DNA from: Litsea cubeba
Lineage: Eukaryota; Streptophyta; Magnoliopsida; Laurales; Lauraceae
Assembly (NCBI GenBank): GCA_012931725.1
Contig: CM022949.1
Span: 31,015,235 to 31,079,234, forward strand
Length of the DNA stretch: 64,000 nucleotides
Reading direction: 5' to 3'
Shown: positions 55,216 to 64,000 of the stretch, piece by piece
How positions within the stretch are numbered: the first letter of the stretch is position 1
How the letters are laid out: every line of letters starts with the position of its first letter
Program-made: the position numbers and the translations under genes
Notes under the pieces: generated by a model
What the model was told of the DNA's origin: nothing
Databases searched by the model: none
Seen by the model: only the letters and a program-made list of their open reading frames with translations

Positions 55216-56241
55216 AAAGAAGGCAAGAACTCAACTTGACGGAGACATAAGGGAAAGATTGCAGAGGTTAAAGGAGAGAATGATTGATGAGGGCATCACA
55301 ACTCCTCCGTTCAAAGTCTACCAACGGAGGAAGAAGAAATCAAAAGGGCAAGCCTCTTTATGGTTAGATGGTTACTTCTTGTGTTAGATCGCATATACGA
55401 TGAAGACCAACCGTTGGACCGCAAATCAGATACAGATCCACCATTGGATTGCAAGTAAACTGCCGATCCACCATTGGTTCTTGATCCTGAGGCAGATCCA
55501 CCGTTGGATCCGACTCAATCTAACATGTGACCCCATGATCAAGATGAAGACCTCATGTGGCAGACATTATAAAGGCCCCACATTGGGATGTACCACATGG
55601 GAGGGACCAATGAAAAAGAAGCATAAAAGCTGAGAGAAGACTGAGTCAAGAGGGTACATCAAGGGGCCCACAAAATATGGACTGTTCGTGGGCCTTACGG
55701 CAAATTCTTCAGGGCCGAGTCATGCCCTAGTTTGCTTATATTTTTTATAGTATTATTGTAACGCCCCAATTCCGAATACCGAGAAATCCGTCAAGGTACC
55801 GAAGTTGGCGCGCTACTTCCCGGAAAATCCGAGAACTTCCAAGATAGTAGGTCCGCAATGAGGTTCAATTTAAAACTTTTTCAACAATATAATAACAATG
55901 GTTAATTTGCGGAAGTATAAAAAGTAAAGCGGAAGCAATAACAAAGATAGCGGGAGCATAAGGTATCATCAAATATATCAAGTGTAAACGGGGCTCATGT
56001 CCAGCCTAGAAATGACAAGTTGTAAAATATCAAGGTTTATTACATTTTTAATCACTACCCGGCTCACGACAAGAATCACTCAAAATCCCAAAACGAAAAT
56101 AGACACTCAAGCCCCAGGTACTGGCTCTCCATCTTCCGGCTCGACCTCTTGGTTGGCCGGTCCCCATCCGTAGTCCCCAGCTACAGACGCTGCAACAAGC
56201 ACGAGCTCCCCGTCCTCATACTCGGGGTCAAGACCTAAGCC

Positions 56242-57532
56242 CATGGATTAAAAAAGCGGCCGCCACGCGATATATCGGCCGTCGCATCCGTGGCGGCCGT
56301 TACGTATCCCCCGCCGGGGGCGCTGCCCCCTGGGCCCCCGCGAGCTGACCGGTCAGCTCGACTCCCGCCGGGGGATACCCCTGGACCCCCTCTGCGAAGC
56401 GCATGTTTGAAAGAAGTGGCCATCAAGAAGACAAAAGGATCATACTTGACCATGATAGCTGTTAAATAGTTGTTTGTGCAGTTTCCTATCACCAATTGGT
56501 TTTGGGATTTCTGGCTAGCAACACTGACATGGTATCAGAGCCTGAGGTCTCGAGTTCGAAACCACGCAGGGCAGAAATGCCCCATGCCGCGTTGTGTGTT
56601 TGTGCGGGCGCAAAATGCGCAGGGCAAAAAGGCCCCATGCCGCGTTATAGTCTTGTGCAGGCGTGTGCTTCGGATCCGGGCGGTGTCCCGCCCGAGGGGG
56701 GGTGTTAAGTAGTTGTTTGTGCAGTTTCCTATCACCAATTGGTTTTGGGATTTCTGGCTAGCAACACTGACAATAGCTGAGACTCTTTGGCTGGTTGTCT
56801 TTCTATTTTTGTGCTTGGATGTCTATTATTATCATAACTTGCTAGATAAGATATTAAACCTGTTTAATTATGTTTGAAATTGTATAGTAGTAAAGATATA
56901 GTTACCTATTACTACTAGATTTCAAATTGGTCTTAATTAAATTATTTTATAAAGAACCCTCATTGTGCTGGTGACTAAGGTATTCCTATTTCCTTCACTA
57001 ACTCTTTACTCTGTCATTTTTAAATTGGTGTTGAATGTTGATTGTTGATCACTTCATAACTTCATAGTTCATTCACTTGATTGAATTTGAACCTTGAATG
57101 TTGAAGTATTGATATTTAATTCTTCAATGTTCATTAATGAGTAATGACCTAACTCTTAAGTCTTATGCCTTCATTTCATGTTCTAGTTTTTTTTTTTTAT
57201 GAGCTTTCCATTACTTTCTAAGTTAGTATGACTAAGAAACATGAATACATGTGAAAAAAACTAATCATTACTATTATTTTCTATTTATACAGCGATAAAG
57301 GACTTCATATATTGAGGGCACCGCTACGCCCCATTTTCTTACTTTCTTTTGCAAAAGAACCACATATTCTTTCATTTTACAATTTTCTGGATTTTCTGGA
57401 ATTTTTTCAGATTTTTTTGGCAATTTTTTCAAATCGCACCGCTACGCCGCTACGTATCCCCGCTACGCTACGTATCGCCCGCTTCGTAGCGGTTTGGCGC
57501 CACGCCCACCGCTACCGCTATTTTCATCCTTG
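56242..57532. mobile_element. hAT-type nonautonomous element, copy 3
   Basis: 1291 bp. Left end CATGGATTAAAAAAGCGG, right end inverted CAAGGATGAAAATAGC. The 8-bp duplication CCTAAGCC is at 56234-56241 and 57533-57540. The last ~310 bp matches copy 2. It contains the second TRIM; net length is about 0.97 kb. Confidence 0.85.
56460..56772 (+). mobile_element. TRIM retrotransposon, copy 2, nested in hAT copy 3
   Basis: 313 bp with 70-bp LTRs at 56460-56529 and 56703-56772 and the primer site at 56530. The target duplication ATAGC is at 56455-56459 and 56773-56777. It is very close to copy 1 along the whole length. Confidence 0.92.
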
Positions 57533-57540
57533 CCTAAGCC

Positions 57541-58762
57541 AGCTAACTCCCTTCTTCGAGTAGAGTTACCTCAATCAGTAAATTTGCCGGTACCTCTGTC
57601 CTTTCTTCTTTCAGCTATCTCAACTCTTCGAGTCGAGTTAGCTCTGCCAGTACTTCCACTCTTCGAGTTTCCGATACCTGTTTTAGTACCTCTCCTCTCC
57701 TCTTCGAGTCGAGTTCTGTAGCTTGAGTTCTAGTTGCTATAAGCAAAATTTCCCATTGAGTTGTGAGTTCGTTCCAGTGGACTATAGTTGCATGCATAGC
57801 TGTGCCTTATGAGCCTTGCCTTATCAAAATTCTTAGTTGCTTTGATATTGACCCGCCATTGAATCAAAGCCCAAGCGAAAGAGCTTTACGCCAGCCATCC
57901 TTTATTTCGCGTGATGACTCTAGATCTGATCCAGCTCCTCAAACAAAGAAAGCAAGCAGCTCCGAAAACTCCAGTGCGCGCTAGCGCACCTTACTCAATA
58001 GGGCTTTCGAGCCAGATGGCTCTCAGCCGTAGTTTGCAGCTTCGGCCCCCCTTTTTTGGGGGGCCTACGCTTGCTGCTCCTGCGCACTCCGGCTTGAAAG
58101 CCAAGCCGTAGTTTGCTCCCTTGGGGTCGCCTACACTTGCTCCTCCGTTTGCTGGGATGGGAGAGACACAGGAATTGAATCTTGGATTCAACTCATTTCT
58201 TTCTGGCAATGAATGGCTGCCCGCTGACGAATGATTGAAGCTTTCTCGCGAGCTCTTTCTTCTCGGGAACATCTCGAAATCGAGCGGGCAGCAAGAATAT
58301 GAATCAACCTATCCAACATCTGTTTCCCATGTAGTCGGCATTCGTCAAGCTTCGCTTCCCAGCCGCCTGCCTCCTTGTGTGGAAATGCTTCTCATGATCT
58401 CCAGCTCTTTCCCAACCAGCTCGTTCTCCACTAGGCATCTAGGCGAACCCGCCGGGTTAACTCAACGTAAAGAAAGTCAGTGAGTGCTTACTAATAGCGA
58501 AAGGCGAACATCTGGTAACTTTGTGCTGTAAGACGACAAGTTGGTAATGAAAGGCGTCCTTCCCATGCTCTATCTCGACTGTGACAACGGCGATGTCTGT
58601 CCCTTTTCAAAGGGGCCACCCAGTCGCGGTCGCTAGGGCAGGACCGGCTCCCGGCATCCCCGCCGGGATAGGGGCCGTTTTCCCGCGAAAAGTCGTCACC
58701 GAAAAGAGAGGCCGATCTTCGTTTGGGGTATCCCGATCCGGATGCCCAAGAGCGGATCAGAT
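57541..58762. other. mitochondrial-like DNA insert (probable NUMT)
   Basis: Base composition jumps to balanced GC. It carries sequences that I recognise as typical of plant mitochondrial genomes, such as GGCCCCCCTTTTTTGGGGGG and repeated CTCTTCGAGTCGAGTT. A 61-codon plus frame (58581-58766, MTTAMSVPFQRGHPVAVARA) has a mitochondrial-ORF look. The call rests on memory of composition and motifs, not on an alignment. Confidence 0.55.
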
Positions 58763-60194
58763 CTAAAGATCTGGCAAGTCACAGTATGCGAGTAATATAG
58801 GATGCATGCATCAAAATGAGTAGAGACAGGTAAAGATGTTAAAAAAATAACAATGAAATAGAATCTAGGCAGTTGTGCAAGATAAGCATTTAGAATCATA
58901 ATGAATAAGAAATCTAATCTAAACAATATGGCACATTCACACGAACTGGATACCGCGGGATATTATGCCGCGGCCCTCCCATACTGAACACAGTCGCGGC
59001 AGGAAACCTCACCAGTGCCGGGGATTATCTAGCCCCCGCAAACAATATCCACAACACACTCCAAGACCGGACCCGGTATCACACCGTCCGTCTCTAACAA
59101 CTCATCATGATAGCTCACTCAACACTCTCAATAGCTCCTATCAATGATGATCAGTCCAAAGGCTGAGCTTAGATCAACTGAGTGAATGTCTATGCTGACT
59201 CGGGAAACGATAAAGGTCTGTGTCTGTCTAGGCTTTGTCTTGCGTGAACAAGGTCCTAACAAAGTCCCTAAGAGGTCCAAGTATCCAATACAATCCATGG
59301 ATCATAGTCCAGGTCCAAGTCCAATCATTGGATCCATACCAAGGCCCACCAAATACATGGCCTGGTCTATAACAGTCCAAATAAAGAGATAAGTCCATTT
59401 CCAATGATATACAGTCCATTTACATTCATAATGAGTTACAAGTCCATATAATCCAACCTCTTCAGTCTAGGGTAATCCACATCCAAACTTAGGCCATAAA
59501 AGGGGCCGCCTAGCCACAGACGCGGGTTAATGTCCACCTATTCATACCACCAGATCACCTCTAAGTAGTCCTAGGTTTAGGTCATCCATTTTTCATTTAA
59601 TTAACAGGTATAAGCAATAATAAGGACAATAGAGTGACAGTAATAGCATAAAAGAGATAAATCTCCAAGTACAAGAATCAATGGGAGATATCAACAGTCC
59701 AAACAAAGTAATTGGTCCATTTTCAGGTCCAGGTCCATCTCAGGTAATTCGATCTCTAAATGAAATCTCAGATGCTAATGGATACTGTGTTTGGTGCTCC
59801 AGAAGTTACGAGCATCATTGATAACGTTTAAGGGTTGAATCATCTTAGATTACATATCCTAGACCTTAAATAGTGGGCCCCACGAGTCAAGGTTGAGCCA
59901 CACCATTGACTCGGGCTTGGCACAGTGATAGAAGTCTATTTGGATGGTCAATGGATCCCACATATGATCAAAACATACGGAACTAAAATCTGGGAAAGTC
60001 ACTGCACACAGTGTGCTCGGTCAACCTCCTGGCCTGGGCGATCGATCCGGCATGCTGGGAACAGATGGACAAGCACCCTACAGGCAGTGCCTAATTTTCT
60101 AGAATTTCAGTGTGCTCGGTCGACCTCCTGGCCTGGTCGGTCGACCGAGAACACTGGGAATCCTGGTTGAAGGGTGTCCCAGGTTCCAGTTCCT

Positions 60195-60400
60195 TCTTCT
60201 GAATCACTTGAGCTCGGTCACCTGATCTCGGTCTACTGGCTCTGAGCTCGGTCATTCACTGAGCTCGGTCAAGCACTGAGCTCGGCTAAAACACTGATCT
60301 CGGCCAAACACTGAGCTCGGCCAAACACTGAGCTCGGCTAAAACACTGATCTCGACCAAACACTGAGCTCGGCCAAACACTGAGCTCGGTCACCGCGCAC
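60195..60400. repeat. short tandem repeat, CTGAGCTCGGYCAAACA type
   Basis: A unit of 16-19 bp (ACTGAGCTCGG followed by TCAAGC, CCAAAC or CTAAAAC) repeats about ten times. Palindromic TCGGTCGACCGA-type boxes occur on both sides (60110-60150, 60470-60490, 60560-60590, 60650-60665). Confidence 0.85.
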
Positions 60401-61590
60401 ACAGCCTGCGGAGAAAATAACTGAGAGCTGGTTTTCCCCAGTTTTCAGTGTGTTCGGTCAACCGAGATGCAGGTCGGTCGACCGAATACACTGGTTTCTG
60501 AATCAAAGTGAAAAACCCAACTTTCAGCCAATTTCCAAAATTTATAGTGTGTTCGATCGACCTAGACAGGGTTCGGTCGACCGAACACACGGGGCTGGAA
60601 GCCTGTACAGAAAAAATAGCTGAGAGCTGCATTTTTCCATATTGCAGTGTATTCGGTCGACCGTACCTGAATACACTGACCTGTGAAAATTCCAGAATTC
60701 TGGATTTTCCCCCTTTTCATTTCAATTTCCATCAAAACTCATCCAAACTCGTCTAAACTCCATAGAAACAGAAAACACACTTCAATACACATCCAACCAT
60801 CCAATCCATGGGCCATTGATCTTCCAAATGAGATCAACCCATCCATTAATGGCCAAAAATCCATAAAAACAGACTCAAAGGTAGATCTATGAACTCTAAC
60901 ATCAATTGAATAGTAAATTGCAGAATCAAAGACAGCAAGCATGTATTCTATATTAAGTGAGCATATTGCACTTGCCTCTAACCAATTGCAGGAAGGAAAT
61001 AGAGAGAAAGAGAGATCCAAGCTTCAAATACAAATCCAACTCCTATGGTCTTCTCAATCATAGAACCAGCCCCCAAAATTCTGATCTACTCCTATACCCA
61101 TATCCACAAGAGAAAGCTATAAGGAAGGAGATCTAGAGAGAGAAATAGAGCTTTCTATAGAAATAGAACTAGAAGTGGGCATTCACCTGATTTGAAGAAG
61201 GGGAAGAGATGATCGAGATAGAGAGAGAAAAGTCCTAATATGAGTTGCAGCTGAGATCGTCTTCTGCCCCTGAGAGTTCCGGAGAGGGAGAAAGAGAGGG
61301 AGATGGGGGAATTGGAGGGAAAAGAGAGAGAGAGTTGGAGGGAAATGGAATAGGAAGAGAGAAAAGAGGGGAAATGAGATGAAAGGAACAGTAGCCAACG
61401 TAGGTCAAGGGAAGGGTTTGCTTATATAGGTTAGGGGTTTGGGATAGGGACTAAAATGCCCTTTTTGTTTGTATAGGGTTAGGATGAGGGCCATGGGTAA
61501 TTTGGTCTTTAGGTGGAATTCTAAAAGCTTCTCTAGTGGATGCCCCCCCTATGATGATTACTAATATCTAGCTAGGGCCCCTAACAAACT

Positions 61591-61846
61591 TGTCACAAAT
61601 AAGCAAGAAGAGTAATAACAAAGACTGAATGAAATTCGATGATCTCCTCGAGGATTCACCATTGTATTTTATAGATCAGAAATGCCCAATTTGGGCTACA
61701 ATTACAATCTATCAACAAGTTTCACTAGTATCAATCCACAAATCTCCTATTATGGTATGTATTGTTGTACAAGTCTAATACAATGGGCTTTTGCAGATGG
61801 GTCATGTATGGGCCAACTTATATTATAATGGGCCCGTGTTAACACC
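61591..61846 (-). repeat. copia-E 3' LTR (low-coordinate LTR)
   Basis: On plus it ends ...CCCGTGTTAACA before a polypurine tract (plus CCCCCCCTCAAATTGATG). The start at TGTCACAAATAAGC is inferred from TG and a plausible length of 256 bp. The partner LTR lies beyond the window. Confidence 0.6.
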
Positions 61847-61852
61847 CCCCCC

Positions 61853-64000
61853 TCAAATTGATGCGGTGGAATCAGTAAGCATCAATTTACTGGATAAGAA
61901 TTGATGACCTGGGCGAGGAAGTCCCTTCGTGAAGATGTCCGCAATCTGGAGGCCAGAGGAAATGAATGGTAGGGAAATGACGCCCCATAGATATTCATCA
62001 CGAATGAACTGACAGTCAACTTCTATGTGCTTGGTCCGTTCATGAAAAACTGGATTTTCTGCAATGCGAACCGCACTAGTGTTGTCAGCATGGAGAGGTA
62101 TAGGTGAGCTTTGTGGAAAACCGAGATCGGAGAGTAGCCCACGAAGCCAAAGTATTTTAGAACAGGCAACAGACATGGCGCGATATTCGGCTTCGGTAGA
62201 AGATCTTGAAACCTTATCTTGTTTCTTACATTTCCAGGATGTCAACGCATCGCCAAGATACATACACCACCCAGTGGTGGACCGACGGGTGTCAGTACAA
62301 CCCGCCCAATCAGCATCGGAGAAAGCAATGAGATTGAGCGAGGAGCCTGCAGGAAAAAATAGACCACGAGTAGTCGTACCAAGAAGGTAACGAATAATTT
62401 GTCGGACAGCCGTCAAATGAAGATGCATTGGTTGGGTCATATACTGGCTGACCAGGTTAACGGCAAAGGAAATGTTGGAGCGGGTATGAGTTAAGTAGAT
62501 CAAGCTACCAACCAATTGCCGATAGAGCGTGGCATCGGGAAGAAGATCCCCACTATCCTTTGAGAGCTTCAAATTCACTTCAAGAGTAGTATCAACTGGA
62601 GTTGATTGCTGAAGTCCTGCTAGTTCAATGAGGTCTAGAGCATATTTGGGTTGGTGCAAGATGATTCCTTTTTCTGTTTGATGAACTTCCAGACCTATGA
62701 AGTAGGTTAAGGGACCCAAGTCTTTCATATGGAATGACTGATGCAATGAGGATTGAAGCTTAGATATCATTGCGGAATCAGTTCCAGTAATAATGATGTC
62801 ATCAACATAAACAAGAAGAATAGTGATACCGATTGGAGACTTACGTAAAAACAGTGATGGATCATACGGACTTTGCTGGAAGTCTAACATGAGAAAGGCG
62901 TCCCGAAATTTTTCAAACCAAGCGCGAGGAGCCTATTTAAGGCCATAGAGTGAACGCTTGAGTTTAGCCACATCTGAACTATTGGAAGAGGAATACCCGT
63001 TAGGAAGGCGCATATAAACCTCTTCTTTAAAATGGCCATGGAGAAAGGCATTCTTTACATCTAACTGAAGAATGACTCAAGTTTGAGATGCTGCAATGGC
63101 AATGATCATCCGGACAGTAGTCATCCTCACAACTGGACCAAATGTTTCATTATAGTCGATGCCATATTCTTGGCGATTACCAAGAGGGACCAAACGAGCT
63201 TTGTATCGGTCTAGCGAGCCATCAGATTTCAGTTTGACCGAATAAACCCATTTACACCCAATAGGTCGAACTGTAGGTGGGGAGGGAACCACATCCCATG
63301 TATGATTAGTCTGTAGAGCTTCTAATTCCTCAGACATAGCTTTCCGCCAACATTCATGTTTCACAGCTTGAGAATAGGAAGTGGGAATGTTAACAAACGC
63401 TAGAGTGGCAAGAAAAGATGAATGAGAATACCCATATCTATCAGGAGGTCGAGAGACACGTGTGGTGCGTCGAAGAGTGGGCATCATAGCTAGCTCTGGT
63501 GTAATGGCTAGGGGAGTTGGATCAAGTGCCGGATCAGGTGTCTCTTGAAGGGGTTGTGTCGTAGCAGTGAGTAGTTCCGTTCGTCGCCGATATATAATTC
63601 CAGGTTTGAAACTTTCAATAGAAGAAGAAGTATCGAATGAAAAAGGTGGTAATATAGTCATGGTGCTGGAAGTGGAGGAATCAGTGGTATAAGTAGAAAA
63701 AAAATATAAATTTTCGAAAAACACAACATTTCGAGAAACACGAATTCTTTTTGCAGATGGGTCATAACAAACAAATCCTTTTTGATGAGTTGTGTAACCA
63801 AGAAAAGCACATCTGGTGGCTTGCGCAAACAATTTCGTTCTTTCAGAAGGAGGAAAATGAACAAAACAAACACATCCGAAAGGACGAAGATGTGTATATG
63901 TAGGATGAGAGTTAAAGAGACGGAAATATGGGGACTAAGTCGATTAATCAGATGAGCAGAAGTAGAGAAAGCTTCCGGCCAGAATCTAGGGGGAACAGAG
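61853..64000 (-). pseudogene. copia-E pol (integrase end, RT, RNase H), broken
   Basis: 63077-63832 covers the integrase C-terminus to RT start and ends in a TGA (63077-63079) in place of Trp. 61853-62890 carries LLVYVDDIIITG, RNase H DADWAGCTDTRRSTTG, ADNTSAVRIAENPVFHERTK and ADIFTKGLPRP. Between them YGLK is followed by TAG where Gln of YGLKQAP is expected (near 62934). Otherwise long and well preserved. Confidence 0.85.

Larger units (their letters stand above)
55757..61590 (-). mobile_element. gypsy-like LTR, minus orientation, interrupted
   Basis: The minus strand ends in GAATTGGGGCGTTACA at 55757, similar to the ends of the LTRs at 30943 and 36877. Near 61420 minus reads CCTATATAAGCAAACCC, a TATA box with a CT-rich leader behind it. 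Without the hAT-type insert and the mitochondrial-like DNA it is about 3.3 kb. The high-coordinate end is a guess and no duplication was found. Confidence 0.45.
61591..64000 (-). mobile_element. copia-E, partial, continues past right edge
   Basis: Integrase C-terminus, RT and RNase H on the minus strand, then LTR. Related to copia-B in protein but with a different LTR. The pol frame is interrupted by two nonsense codons in this part. Confidence 0.85.

Noticed and set aside
55151..55387. 78-residue plus frame with basic C-terminus
   Set aside because: It starts in the LINE tail, whose sequence aligns with 15902-16030, and shows no domain.
57991..58272. Frames in the mitochondrial-like stretch as nuclear genes
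   Set aside because: No start context, introns or known domain; they follow from the open, GC-balanced organellar sequence.
60195..60400. CRISPR-like array of short repeats
   Set aside because: Units are contiguous without unique spacers and the DNA is plant nuclear.

Overview
This is nuclear DNA of a flowering plant. It shows spliceosomal introns with GT/AG ends, Ty1/copia and Ty3/gypsy-type retrotransposons with initiator-Met-tRNA primer sites, LINE and SINE copies, hAT-type miniature elements, and a stretch that reads like plant mitochondrial DNA. The species cannot be named from the sequence. The copia families are not grass-like and the intron bloat would suit a large magnoliid or early-diverging angiosperm genome, but that is only an impression.

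The window holds one recognisable host gene. It lies on the minus strand and covers about 52 kb (2856-54658): a FANCJ/BRIP1-type XPD-family iron-sulfur DNA helicase. Twenty-six exons were placed by reading conserved family blocks, splice sites and intron phases. They give one continuous 1147-codon frame that ends in TGA at 2856-2858. The 5' exons with the Walker A (motif I) region were not found and must lie beyond the right edge. Coding sequence is only about 3.4 kb of the 52 kb; the rest is introns filled by mobile elements.

Layout from left to right. 1-2855: downstream of the gene, with a truncated hAT-like element, a MITE-like inverted repeat, a SINE with target duplication, a LINE tail and the probable 3' UTR. 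2856-6086: seven C-terminal exons. 6087-9183: intron with an old copia fragment, a (GA)n tract and a LINE piece. 9184-9231: motif VI exon. 9232-19831: 10.6-kb intron with a complete but mutated copia (10663-15896) inserted in a LINE, and a rearranged copia with an inverted LTR (16774-19539). 19832-21911: three helicase exons. 21912-31776: 9.9-kb intron with a gypsy-like solo LTR split by a young copia whose two LTRs look identical (24469-30432). 31777-37889: four exons, the largest intron among them holding a 708-bp hAT-type element, a 313-bp TRIM and a second gypsy-like LTR. 37890-44346: four more exons (42758-44346), preceded in coordinate order by a copia relic, a 980-bp hAT-like element with a 33-C tract and a gypsy gag scrap. 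44347-51574: 7.2-kb intron with three small elements and a 1.7-kb hAT-type element. 51575-54658: seven exons carrying the iron-sulfur and DEAH blocks, with a copia relic and a palindromic MITE in one intron. 54659-64000: no helicase exon recognised; LINE tail, a gypsy-like LTR on the minus strand interrupted by a hAT-type element (itself carrying a second TRIM) and by mitochondrial-like DNA, then a copia that runs off the right edge.

The most useful results are the reconstructed giant gene and the fine anatomy of its insertions. Target duplications were read directly for two copias, two TRIMs, five hAT-type elements, one solo LTR and one SINE. No prokaryote-type system, CRISPR array or rRNA gene was seen.
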